This document shows, one piece after another, positions 54,654 through 64,000 of a stretch of 64,000 nucleotides of DNA. The position numbers and the translations under genes were made by a program. Source of the DNA: Zingiber officinale (taxonomy: Eukaryota > Streptophyta > Magnoliopsida > Zingiberales > Zingiberaceae); NCBI RefSeq assembly GCF_018446385.1, contig NC_055988.1, forward strand, positions 165,676,209-165,740,208, given 5' to 3'. A model generated the notes under the pieces. It was not told the origin of the DNA. It did not search any database and saw only the letters and a program-made list of their open reading frames with translations. The stretch's first letter is position 1, and every line of letters starts with the position of its first letter.

Positions 54654-55587
54654 TGATCTTGTTCGAAAGTCAATGAGATGGAAAGCTGGGGATGTGGCAC
54701 TTCCGCTGACCGCCTGTAGACTCCGCTCCATCCTGCAACACAGATGACGTCAGTGCCGAGCCAGGGAAGGGGTCCCCGGCGTTGGCCCTCCGACGCTCAA
54801 GTCAGTCACCAACGATGATGTAGAAGGCGGAGCAACAACAAGAATGAACAGTGTAGCATGAATAGTATCTATTGCGTACTTCCGCCGATGCTTGGACCCC
54901 CCTTTATATAGAGCTTTTGTAGCGCACATACATGCTCCCCAAGGCGATCACGCTTTCCAAAGTTTAGCCTAAAAATACTTGTTAGTAAAGTGTCATTGAT
55001 ACAATACTTTAACAGGCAGAGCATATTTTTTATGTGACAGTGAAAGTTTTCGTCGTACGATCTTCTGGTTGACTATGCCTGGTGTCGGCGGCACTAACTC
55101 CCAAAAGGATGTCTAGAAATAACACAGCGAGGTAGTTACTAGGCCGAGCGAGAAAGTCGCTAGGCCGGGACTTTGTTGTTCTTGTATACCACCCGCTCAG
55201 CCGGGGCTTCGTTGCATGTGTCGCGTCCGCTCTTCCGGAACTCCCCTGTGCTTATGTCACATCTGCTCGGCCGAAGTTCCGCTCTGCCAATGTCGAGTCT
55301 TGCTGCCTGGCCAAGTGGGGTAGTTGTTCGACCCGACTTCTGCATATCGTTTCCTCCTCCGTTCGACGTCCAACACTCCATTGAGCGTCGACCATTTGAT
55401 ACCTCCCCGTGTCAAAGGCGGGATCGAACCGGAACCTTCTCCTCCCGGTCGAGGCATGATCGCCCGACTGGCCGATGATATCTGAGCGTTGACCTGATCG
55501 CTCGATCAACCGATGATATCTGAGCGTTGACCTGATCGTCCGACCGACCGATGATATTTGAGCGTTGACCGTCTTGACTTTAACCTC
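54654..55587 (-). repeat. element D 5' LTR, shortened
   Basis: Begins TGATCTTGTTCG and matches the left LTR as far as about GACTTTAACCTC. It then stops where the left copy runs on for about 50 bp, so its outer end is lost. It carries three copies of a 38-bp unit (55458-55571) where the left LTR has one. TATA box about 54905-54910. Confidence 0.85.
55458..55571. repeat. 38-bp triplication inside element D 5' LTR
   Basis: Three tandem units of 38 bp, each with CCGATGATATCTGAGCGTTG (or a one-base variant) at its centre, starting at 55458, 55496 and 55534. The left LTR (about 33740-33775) has one. Confidence 0.88.
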
Positions 55588-56474
55588 TATATATAAAATG
55601 AATGTAAAGAGTTACAATAATAAGAGGATTATTAAATTTATGAAAATAGTTTGATAATAGTAAAAGAACTAAAATATTTTTTTTTAAAAAAATTGGAAGT
55701 CGACAATTAGAAAAAAGTTGTTCTTTTAAAAAGAGCTCTAATTTTTTAAAAATTTAAAATAGTATTTTATTTTATTTTTAAATTTCAAAATACATTTATT
55801 TACAGTAGACTAAAACTTGTTAACAAAATTATTTATTTTTAAATATGTTCAACATCATGATATAGTTAAATTTGCTTTATTTATAATTATTTTATCCAAA
55901 ATTTATAGAATATGTAATAATTTTAATCGAAATTATTATAACATATTAAAATCTTCATAAAACTGATATAAACAATTATAATTAATTAATTTTATTCTTT
56001 AATAATTTTAAATAAAACTATTATCCACGGCAGTATTTTAAAGACAGGTCGAGACCTTGATTCGTTGACACGTCACGTTTCTCGGGAAGAAAAAACATTC
56101 AACCTTATCATGTATCAGTTGGCCCATCTTCAATTTTAAAATCTCTGAATGCCATTTTTGACTATAACCCACCACCACCTCCAACAAACACATGACATCC
56201 CGCCCTTGTACAGTTGTACTTGGTGATATTTTTCAGTTATTTTTTGTTTTTATTTATTTGATATTTTTTTGAATGTTCTTAATCCTTTTCTAATATTATT
56301 TTATATTAAAAAAAAGAAGAGAAACGATCAGTGGTGGTAATAGAAAACATTATACATGTAAAATAATCAAAAAAGTATTTTATTTAAAAGGAAAGGGAAA
56401 AGCCCCGTAGAAATGGAACAGGAGTGGCTTTTGATCTCCGCTTAAACTATTTTTCGTTCGCCGTCCCTCTGCGG
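55588..56474. other. AT-rich intergenic DNA and possible promoter
   Basis: Very AT-rich to about 56030, then mixed. No gene. The right end (56400-56474) leads into the duplicated 5'-end-like unit and may contain the promoter of that gene. Confidence 0.5.
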
Positions 56475-57153
56475 AATCCAGTGCGGGTGTTGACGGCGAC
56501 GCGCACCACCGCCATCGTCATCGCTACAAAGACCTCCTCCTGCCGCCGCTTTCGATCGCTGAGAAGCTCATCGTAGTCGTCGTTTCTCGTTGCGCATCCT
56601 CAATTGAATGGAGGTACTACGCCGATTGCGTCTCTTTTGTTTGTTGCGCTTAGGTTTTGATTCTGCGCTAGTCTTTTTTTTCTCATCTCGCTGGATGTGT
56701 TGCGAGAAGATTTGCGTGATCCATGCGGACGATCGTTTTTTTTTTTGCTGTTTTTGATCTTGCGATTTGCGTTCACTGGAATACGAGCGATTTCTCGTTT
56801 TCGCATCGAGAGAAAAAAAATCCAGTGCGGGTGTTGTCGGCGACGCGCACCACCGCCATCGCCACGACGACTTTCTCCTGCCGCCGCTTTCGATCTCTGA
56901 GAAGCTCTTCGTCGTCGTCGTTTATCTTTAAGCATCCTCAACCGAATGGAGGTACTTCGCCGATTGCTTCTCCCTTGTTTGTTGCGCTTAGGTTTTGATT
57001 CTGCGCTAGTTTTTTTTTTTAATCTCGTTGGATGTGCTTCGAGAAGATTTGCGTGATCCATGCAGACGATCGGCTTTTTGCTGTTTTTGATCTTGTGATT
57101 TGCGTTCACTGGAATATGAGCGATTTTTTGTTCTCGCATCGAGAGAAAAAAAA
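56475..57153 (+). repeat. tandem duplication (344-bp period) of a host-gene-like 5' end
   Basis: Units begin TCCAGTGCGGGTGTTG at 56477 and 56821 and end in CGAGAGAAAAAAAATC. Each has a GC-rich leader with CTCCTGCCGCCGCTTTCGAT, an ATGGAG immediately followed by GTACT (a possible donor), and a T-rich stretch ending TTGATTCTGCGCTAG, as in an intron. The units are similar but not identical. The opposite-strand frame at 56600-57205 (Arg/Lys/Ser-rich) has no domain and spans the duplication. I read this as a duplicated 5' UTR, short first exon and intron start of an unidentified plus-strand gene. Confidence 0.6.
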
Positions 57154-57399
57154 TCAAGAATAATTGGAGAAAATTCTGTTTATTTGGTGGTTGATTGAGT
57201 TGCAATATTGTAATGGGGGCAAATTGGATTCAGGATCCTCCTCTCCAATTCCCCCCTCCATGTGCGTTTAGGGCTTAGATGATTTGGTGTTAGAATAGGA
57301 GAGTAGCAGTCACTAGGAAGGATTTTTCACGTGCTTCTTTTGATTTCATATTTGTGCCTGTTTAGCATTTCAATTGATTCAAGGAAACAAATTTTGATA
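57154..57399 (+). other. probable intron sequence of the unidentified gene
   Basis: T-rich, non-coding sequence after the duplicated unit, with no second exon recognised before the insertions begin at 57400. Confidence 0.35.
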
Positions 57400-57451
57400 G
57401 TACAACAATAACTAAGCTTTATCCCACTAGATGGGGTCGGCTATATGGATC
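57400..57451 (-). mobile_element. 3' end fragment of an RTE LINE (reversed)
   Basis: Minus strand reads ATATAGCCGACCCCATCTAG, then TGGGATAAAGCTTAG and a (TTG)n-like tail (ACAACAATAAC on plus). The same GCCGACCCCA...GTGGGA end closes the LINE at 62613. Only the tail is present. Confidence 0.75.
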
Positions 57452-57567
57452 CCCATGGCAAGGTTGAGTTGGCTAGTGCGGAGCAGAGTTGCTACCATAA
57501 GACAAGGGTTCGAATCTCGTCACTGACCAATTGGCTGATTTACCTCCTCACATATGGTCGTGGGGCT
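57452..57567 (+). mobile_element. tRNA-derived SINE fragment
   Basis: Box A-like GAGTTGGCTAGTGCGG (about 57466-57481) and a near-consensus box B GGTTCGAATCTC (about 57507-57518) at tRNA-like spacing. It is cut by the copia-type LTR at 57568. Confidence 0.6.
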
Positions 57568-58440
57568 TGTTAGGACCCTTGCGGCCAGCTAGAAGGAGGG
57601 GGGGGGGGGGGGGGGGGGGAAAAGCCCCTGCACAAATAAAAACAAAAATACCTTTCTTGGACAACTAACTTAATTAAAGAACACTTGCATAAAAAATGAT
57701 AAACAAAATCAAAAAGACAGAGGCACATAAGTTTTTACTTGGTTACAACCGGGAAAGTTGTTAATCCAAGGAAGTAGAGTGCACTAATATCTCCTTCAGG
57801 CGGAGAAGTCTCTTTACAGTAATGATCGCACAAAAAGATGAAGCTAAACGAAAATTAGAAGCGTACAAGTGTTGTTTTTCAAGATGCTTGTTGTTTTTTA
57901 GCTTCTTGGACCAAGGCTGTATTTATAGCCTTGGTCGGGGCGCCTAGAAGGATTCCAGGCGCCCGGAGTGCGATAAAAACTTATCCCCGACACAACGGTC
58001 AAAGACCATGTTGAAATAGCTAAAACTTAGGTTCCGGGCGCCCCGAAGGGGGATTGTTGACTTTCTCTCTAGGCCTCCAGCTTCGGCTCCGCTTGCTTCG
58101 GTCAGGCTTTTTCCGCTCGCTTGTGTGATTTCGGCCATCCAGAATAGGGCTCACCCGAAACCAACTTCCGACCTTCTTTAGCAACCTTCCGCTCCGGCTT
58201 CTTGCCCCTCGAAAAAGCTACGCACCTCTTTCTCGTTCGTCTGCGTACTCTTCCGCAGCACCTCGTCCCTCAGACAAACCAAGCCCGTCGGCTCTCTCCT
58301 GTGCCATCCTTCTCCCTAGCTGCGTTTTTTGCTCGACTCCCTATGCTCCTAAGCTCCTGCACACTTAGACACAAGGTTAAACACAACAGGACCTAACTTA
58401 ACTTGTTTGATCACATCAAAATAACCTTGGGGTACTAACA
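57568..58440 (-). repeat. copia-type 3' LTR
   Basis: 873 bp. TATA-like TTTATA on plus (TATAAATA on minus) lies in the loop of CCAAGGCT (57911-57918) and AGCCTTGG (about 57926-57933). A second hairpin, GGGCGCCT (57938-57945) and AGGCGCCC (57957-57964), lies beside it. A run of 22 G (57598-57619) replaces six G in the other LTR. Confidence 0.85.
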
Positions 58441-59251
58441 ATCTCTCCCTTTTTGATGTGAGCAACCTAAGTTAAGTTAGGGTAAACTAACATAAAGTAA
58501 AAGCAATAAATTTGCAATTAAAGTGCAAAAAATTAAAAAGGTTAAACTATCTCCCCTAGACTTAATCTTCCCTTCTCCCCTTTTGATCACATAAAAAATG
58601 GGGTAAAAAAAAAAATCTAAGGGCTAAATTTTAAAAAAAAAATAGGAAAGTTTTTAGTTAAAAAAAACTGATTTTCAACATTTTGAAGAACTTATCAAGT
58701 TTTTTGAAAAACTTTGAAACTTTTGAAAATTATTTTGATAGCACTTAAAATAATTTTAGAAAAATTTTCTAAGTAAATTTTTTTTTGATATCACATAAAA
58801 AATATCAATAATTTTCTAAGTTAGATAAATTTGAAAAAACTAATTTTATAGAAATAATTTAAAAAAAAAACTTTAAGTCCCTTTATTTTTAAAAAAAATT
58901 TAAGTTAAAAAGAAAAAAAAATTGAGTAATTATTTAAAGCATTATTTAATTATAATTAAATATTTTATCAGTTAGTCAATTAAACATTTTATTTCATTAA
59001 TCGACTTCCAGGCTGTGACGAGGTACTAGACCTTCTTGGTTATTGAAGCAATAACCACTTTCTAGACAAAGCCTCTTAAGGAAATTCAAACATTTAATTT
59101 TCTCACTAAAAGCTCTAAGTCTAATTAAAATTCAAGTTAGATAAGACTTTGGAACCCAATATAGGTTCCAACCAACTGGATTAATTAAGAATTTTTTAGG
59201 AACATATTTCTTTAAAATTTTTCTAATTTGTCCCTTATGAAATCTAAGATG
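58441..59251 (-). other. copia-type element, non-coding 3' region
   Basis: Starts with the purine tract (reversed) at 58441-58454, then AT-rich sequence with no domain. In an autonomous copia element pol would occupy this position. Confidence 0.6.
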
Positions 59252-60600
59252 TCAGCTTAGTCTATTATAATTTTGAGTTCTAACATTCAAGCATGCATGA
59301 TTTTTCAAGTTCTTTATTTCATTTTGTAAATTGTCATTTTCCAATTTTATTTTATCAAATTCTTCTAATGGACAAGATTTTGCCAGAATTAATTTTAACT
59401 CTTTAATTTCTTTTTCTATCTTGCAACAATTCTCTGATAAATATTTTATAAACTTAAAAGACTTATCAGGAGGAAGAGATCGTACTTGACTTACCTTGTC
59501 GATCTCATTATTTGTAGCTCCCCTGGAAGTGTTGTTTTCTTCCGATGTCGCTCCCCCCTTCATCGATGCTCTCAATGCTCGTCTCGGACGAGTTGCTTCA
59601 TTTTCGTCGTCTTGATAGCTTGCCATTAACGCGAGTCCGGAGAAAGTCTCAATCTTTGATTCGGATGACATTTCGTCCCACTTCGCTTTCAGGTTTTTGT
59701 GCTTGTTCGTTTGGACGGGCTTCTTGTTTTTGCCTTTGTTCTTATTCTTCAATTTAGGGCAGTTGTCTTTAACATGCCCTTCTTCATTGCAGTGGTAGCA
59801 TCTGATTTTTCTTGTTCTCTTTCTATTAGATTTTCTAGATTTAAAAAACTTTTAAAATTGATTTACCATCATCACCGTTTCCTTGTTGTCGAAAGAAGAT
59901 TCTGACTCTTGTTCATCCATCTTTGCCTTGAGGGCAATATTATGCTTTGGCTCCTTCTTTAAATCTGCACATCTCGATTTATAGACTTCAAACGTTGAAA
60001 ATAACTCTTATAAGGTAACAGATTCTAAGTTCTTAGAGATATAGTAGGCATCTACTAATGATGCCCATTTCGTATTTCCAGTGAAAGCAATTACAGCGAA
60101 AGCATTTATAGCGTACCTTAGCGAATCTCGGTTGCTTACCTTTTCTTCGATATTCGAAAGTCCGGTGATGAGCTTCTTAATCCTCGAGTGAAGGTGTGCA
60201 ATGGATTCGTCTTCTTCAAATCGAAGGTTGGTGAGCTGGTTGTGAAGTAAGTCCCGTCTCGCGAGCTTGGCTTTGGACACCCCTTCGTGTAGCTCAAGGA
60301 ACTTCTCCCAAAGCTCCTTTGCTGAGTTGTAGGCGCTGATCCGGTTGACTTCTTGTGGCGGTAGGATGCTCAGCAGATGGAACTCTGCTTTGTCGTTTGC
60401 CACGTAGTCGGCCTGCTCCTTCTTCGTCCACTGATATTTTTCCTTACCTTCGGGTGCTACAAAACCGAACTTCATTATTAAAAGCAATTCAAAATCGGTT
60501 TTAAAGAATACCTGCATTCTTTTTTTCCAACTTGCGAACTCCCCCTCGAACTTCGGTGGGTAATACTCGATCCGACCATCGATTAGGTGCTTCGATCGAC
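59252..60600 (-). pseudogene. copia-type gag (UBN2-like) with zinc knuckle
   Basis: Begins before 60517 (YYPPKFEGEFASWKKRMQVF) and runs as a UBN2-like gag (ADYVANDKAEFHLLSILP, AKELWEKFLELHEGVSKAKL, LRFEEDESIAHLHSRIKKL) to a TAA near 60008. After it come QESESSFDN, a stop near 59850 and the zinc knuckle CYHCNEEGHVKDNCPK (CX2CX4HX4C). An Asn/Lys-rich and coiled C-terminal region ends at 59252. Two stops separate the pieces. Gag would package the element RNA. Confidence 0.8.
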
Positions 60601-60638
60601 GGTTAGTCCTCCTGAAGCGTCCTGGCTTTGATACAACT

Positions 60639-61222
60639 TGTTAGGACCCTTGGTGGCCGGTTAGAGGGGGGTGAATAACCCCTGCACAAATAAAAAGAAA
60701 AATACCTTTCTCGGACAAGTAACTTAATTTAAAAACTCTTGTATAAGAAATGATAAAGAAATAAAAAAGACAGAGACACATAAGTTTTTACTTGGTTACA
60801 ATCGGGGAGGTTGTTAATCCAAGGAAGTAGAGCGCACTAATATCTCCTTTAGGCGGAGAAGCCTCTTTACAACAATGATCGCACAAAAAGATGAAGCTAA
60901 ACGAAAACTAGAAGCGTACAAGTGTTGTTTCTCAAGATGCTTGTTGTTTTTAGCTTCTTGGACTAAGGTTGTATTTATAGCCTTGGTCGTGGCGCTTGGA
61001 AGGGTTCCAAGCGCTTGGAGTGGGATAAAAACTTACCCCCAACGTAACGGTGAAAGACCACATTGAAATGGCTAAAACTTGGGTTCCGGGCGCCCAGAAT
61101 CGTTCCGGGCGCCCTGAAGGGGGAAAGTCAACATTTTGTTGACTTTCTCTCCGGGCCTCCAGCTTTGGCTCCGCTTGCTTCGGTCCGGGTTTTTTTCGCT
61201 TGCTTGGGTGATTTCGGCCATC
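60639..61222 (-). repeat. copia-type 5' LTR, truncated
   Basis: Matches 57568-58140 over 584 bp and then ends at ATTTCGGCCATC, after which the left LTR continues but this one does not. It has two GGGCGCCC-type palindromes, at about 61086-61120. On the minus strand it is preceded by the Met-tRNA-like primer site, read through the junction at 60639. Confidence 0.83.
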
Positions 61223-62613
61223 TGAATGACTTACAAAATTATTTAACATGATATTGAAAACGAAAAAAATGCCGGATCAATAGAGGATAAATACTCTAGT
61301 TTTCTTATATAAGAACAAGTGAGATGCACAAAATTGTGTAAACTATAGGGGTATTAAACTAATGAGTCGTATTATGAAACTTTGAGAAAAAGTAATAGAA
61401 AAAAGATTAAGGAAGGAGACCACAGTGATAGAAAATCAATTTGGGTTCATGCTTGGAAGGTCAACAATAGAAGCTATACATCTTCTTAGACAATTAATTG
61501 AAAAATATCGGGAGCAAAAACAAGATCTACACATGGTATTCATTGACTTAGAAAAAACTTATGATATAGTCTCAAGAGAAATTATATGGAGAATTTTAGA
61601 AAAGAGAGGTGTTAGCGTAGCATATATTGAACTAATTAAGGATATGTACGAGGATGTAACGACCAGAGTAAAGACTTCAGGCGGAGTAACTGAAGCATTT
61701 CCAATAAAGATAGGGTTACATCAAATATCAGCCCTAAGTCCCTATCTTTTTACACTAATTATGGACGAACTCACTGCGCACATTCAAGACACAGTACCGT
61801 GGTGTATGTTGTTTGCCGATGATATTATTTTAGTAGATGAAACACGTAAAGGAGTAAATGCTAAACTAGAATCTTGGAGGGAAACACTAGAAGGAAAATG
61901 TTTTAAGCTTTGTAGATTAAAGACAGAATATATAGAATTTAAGTTTAGCAATATTAGAAGTAATGAAACAATTGTTAAGATAGGAGAGAGCGAGTTGCCT
62001 GGAACCGAGAGATTTAAATATTTAGGATCATTTTTGCAAAACGATGGAGGGATTGAGAGAGATGTCTTACATAGAATACAAGCAGGATGAGTGAAATGGA
62101 GGGGAGCGTCGAGTGTTTTATGTGACCGTAAAGTACCTCTTAAACTTAAAGATAAGTTCTATAAAATCGCAGTTAGACATGCTATGTTATATGGAGCTGA
62201 ATGTTAGGCTATGACTTGAGCACATGAGCAGAAGATGAGAGTTGTAGAGATGAGGATGTTAAGGTGGATGTGTGGACATACGAGAATGGACAAAATAAGA
62301 AATGAGAGCATTAGAAAGAAAGTCGGAGTAGCATCTATTGAGGAAAAACTCCGAGAGACACGTTTAAGATGGTACAGACATATAATTAGATGACCAATAA
62401 ATACTCCAGTTAGGCGATGTGAAACTATGATAAACATGCATATCCAACGAGGAAGAGGAAGACCAAAAAAGATTTGGTTAGCAATAATAAAACAAGATAA
62501 AATTTATTTAAATATAGATGATGATATAATAGGAGATAGAGCTCAATGGCGTAAAATGATTCATACAGCCGACCCCACTTAGCGGGAAAATGCTTGGTTG
62601 TTGTTGTTGTTGG
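61223..62613 (+). mobile_element. RTE-clade LINE, 5'-truncated
   Basis: Contains the C-terminal half of the plant RTE reverse transcriptase and ends with GCCGACCCCACTTAGCGGG and a (TTG)n tail, the 3' signature of plant RTE elements. The 5' part (endonuclease and start of RT) is missing. Stops occur near 61277, 61310, 62088, 62205, 62214 and 62390. Its first base joins the truncated copia LTR. Confidence 0.85.
61268..62583 (+). pseudogene. RTE reverse transcriptase fragment
   Basis: From MPDQ the frame has a TAG, then RINTLVFLYKNK, NYRGIKLMS, ENQFGFMLGRSTIEAIHLLR, HMVFIDLEKTYDIVSREIIW, the catalytic FADDIIL (about 61812-61832), LKTEYIEFKFSNI, ERFKYLGSFLQNDG and after 62090 the thumb/C-terminal [31 protein letters not shown] and RGRGRPKKIW. 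Family members use it for target-primed insertion. Open over 221 codons at 61425-62090, otherwise interrupted. Confidence 0.85.
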
Positions 62614-64000
62614 GGGTTTGATCAGACGACTGGAGATCGATCTTGTCTTTTTGATTCCTAGATCCAACGGTTGTGGCCGAGCGAGCGAGTATATATTAGG
62701 TCAAAAAAGGGCGACGCCGTTGATATCGCTACTTTCATCTTCTTCGCCTTTGAGCTCTTCGCATCCAACACCTCTGTAAGTTCATGTCATCTTAGTTAAG
62801 TCCTTCGTTGTTTCAATCGGTCAACTATTGACCTTCTAACCTTAGGATTGGACAAACTCTTAGCAAACCTTCCCATTGGTTGATGAATCACCCGCCACCC
62901 GTTGGTATACATCTATTGAGTCGGACTTCAATGGTGGTGACTTAGACCAAATGCGGATGTCGTATGAGATTCTAGCCGACCACCGCATCATAATTCCGAG
63001 TGCTGAGGACTGTCCCCATCCGCCCACCACCTGATTTCATTACTTGTTTCCGTGATCACATGGTGAACGAGTTTTGATTCCCCATCCTGACCACCTTTTC
63101 TAACATCTCTTGCTACTTTCGCATACCATTGTTCCAGCTAGGCCCAAACTCTTTCCGACTATACCGAATCCCTTTGGCCCCCCGAGTCTTCCATCATTTC
63201 TTTTACTCGAAGAAAATGGAAGATAGAGTATTCTATATCACTGCTAGGTCCGGGTGCAACTTCCTGAAAAAATTGCCCACGTCCCATAAGGGGTGAAAAC
63301 CGCAACTCACTGCAATTCGAACTGCCCAAACCTCGACCACTAAAGAATTTCAAGCTAGAGGCCACCTACTTGGAGTCATTACAAAAGCTGACCAATCTCG
63401 AGTTTGATAGCAAGTCGTTGTTTGAGGAGGGGCTGCTTTTTCGATTCAAGCTGAGCCCGATTGCTGCTTAGCTCAAATTTTCTTTTGGTAAGGATTTCCC
63501 TATTTCCGTTTTGTGATTTCTAACTGAAAGTTTCTTTCCTAGTGTAGTTCAGACCATGTTGAAGGCTACTCTTAACCAACTCCTAAAGTTGTCTGAGCCC
63601 GAGCTAGAGGTGGATCGATTGAAGTGTATGATCGCCTCTCAAGTGGCAGATGTGCGTCTAATACAGTCTGACCAAGATAAGGCGAAGGCTGAGACGAAGT
63701 CCCTCCAAGATCGGTTGAAGTGTATGATTGCCTCTTCGAGGACACTTCAAGAAAAGGGGTACTTCAGAGTCTTTCACTTTAGCCGTGACAGACCTCGAAG
63801 GGGATATCGAGGCGGCATTTCTCCTGTTGAAGGCTCACTTCAACAAGTGACTACTCATGGATGTTCCATCGGGAGTTGGGATTGGAGCTTGAGAGGTCGT
63901 AGGAGCCTCCGATGGAGAATCTGGGGTATTTCAGCTGAGGCCACAGGAATCTTCGAAGGTGAAGGATTTGACATTTGGTCCTTGTGCAACTCTTCTTGCA
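62614..64000 (+). pseudogene. gypsy antisense ORF remnant (PF04195-like and coiled coil)
   Basis: Plus-strand remnant of the same accessory protein as in A, C and D. About 62886-63030 encodes PPVGWYTSIESDFNGGD and HRIIIPSAEDCPHPP, then a stop. In other frames come FITCFRDHM and, near 63120-63240, LFQLGPNSFRLYRIPLAPR and a FFYSKK end. After a possible intron (GTAAGGATT near 63488, ending near 63545), a coiled-coil segment follows (LKATLNQLLKLSEPELEVDR, then two VDRLKCMIAS-type repeats, 63557-63760). The frame is broken repeatedly. The parent element would be minus-oriented and lie beyond the window edge; its LTR is not visible here. Confidence 0.65.

Larger units (their letters stand above)
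32927..55587 (-). mobile_element. element D: old Ty3/gypsy (Tat lineage) element, host of element C
   Basis: Minus-strand element with 5' LTR at 54654-55587 and 3' LTR at 32927-33840. Element C is inserted in its RT gene, with AGCTT at both sides, so the D sequence on either side (37441-37480 and 51820 onward) joins into one RT. Without C it is about 8.3 kb, shorter than A (10.4 kb), because of a deletion that fuses the antisense ORF to integrase near 35690. Many stops and frameshifts. The right LTR is cut short, so no target duplication can be confirmed. Confidence 0.88.
57568..61222 (-). mobile_element. copia-type LTR element with gag only (non-autonomous)
   Basis: Minus-strand element: 3' LTR 57568-58440, gag 59250-60600, 5' LTR 60639-61222 (truncated). 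On the minus strand its LTR begins TGTTAGTACCCC and ends GGGTCCTAACA. A purine tract AAAAAGGGAGAGAT precedes the 3' LTR, and a Met-tRNA-like site TTGTATCAAAGCC follows the 5' LTR. No protease, integrase, RT or RNase H is seen, so it would need help from an autonomous relative. The 5' LTR stops at 61222, where LINE sequence begins. Confidence 0.82.

Noticed and set aside
56600..57205. 201-codon minus-strand frame rich in Lys, Arg and Ser
   Set aside because: It spans the tandem duplication and repeats its own sequence; composition mirrors GC-rich and poly-T tracts of the plus strand. No domain.
57452..57567. Functional tRNA gene
   Set aside because: Box A and box B are good, but the arms do not pair as a cloverleaf and the unit adjoins a LINE tail, so a SINE fragment is likelier.

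Overview
This is plant nuclear DNA dominated by transposable elements. The support is a spliced plant-type MA3-domain translation-factor gene, Ty3/gypsy elements of the Tat lineage (second RNase H domain plus an antisense spliced extra ORF), a PIF/Harbinger transposon, a copia-type gag-only element, SINE-like insertions and a plant RTE-clade LINE. I read it as a flowering plant. A monocot is plausible, but the sequence alone does not let me place it further.

Layout. 1-3844 holds the terminus of a foreign (probably copia) LTR, then a truncated gypsy element on the minus strand (element B). 3845-6434 is AT-rich intergenic DNA and the 3' side of the only clear host gene. 6435-16098 is a minus-strand MRF-family gene with four MA3 domains. 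Its three coding exons (15873-16098, 8345-8439, 6435-8210) join in frame to 698 codons. Intron 1 is about 7.4 kb and carries a SINE with a target duplication, a probable non-autonomous DNA transposon and a local tandem repeat. 16836-32237 is a PIF/Harbinger transposon (TTA target duplication) interrupted by a complete 10.4-kb gypsy element A (20778-31226, target duplication GTTAC).

32927-55587 is an old minus-strand gypsy element D. Inside it sits a younger 14.3-kb minus-strand gypsy element C (37481-51819, duplication AGCTT). Inside C are two LTR-like insertions of one family in opposite orientation: F (39601-41352, duplication AACCC) and E (47506-49197, duplication GCCGC). 55588-57400 is AT-rich DNA followed by a tandem duplication that looks like the 5' end of an unidentified host gene. 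57400-62613 holds a LINE tail, a SINE-like piece, a gag-only copia-type LTR element and a 5'-truncated RTE LINE. The window ends in a decayed copy of the gypsy antisense ORF.

How the parts relate. All gypsy copies share one plan in element orientation: LTR, a primer-site-like motif, gag, protease, RT, RNase H, second RNase H, integrase, a short minisatellite, an antisense spliced ORF, a polypurine tract and LTR. Nesting and target duplications give a relative chronology: Harbinger before A, and D before C before E and F. Every mobile-element coding region examined has at least one stop, frameshift, truncation or missing domain, although element C keeps one 753-codon open segment covering RNase H to integrase. 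I found no convincing tRNA, rRNA, CRISPR or bacterial-type features, and no evidence for a wholly new system. The most unusual items are the conserved antisense ORF, the element-specific minisatellite, TATA boxes set inside inverted repeats in several LTRs, and the duplicated host-like 5' end.
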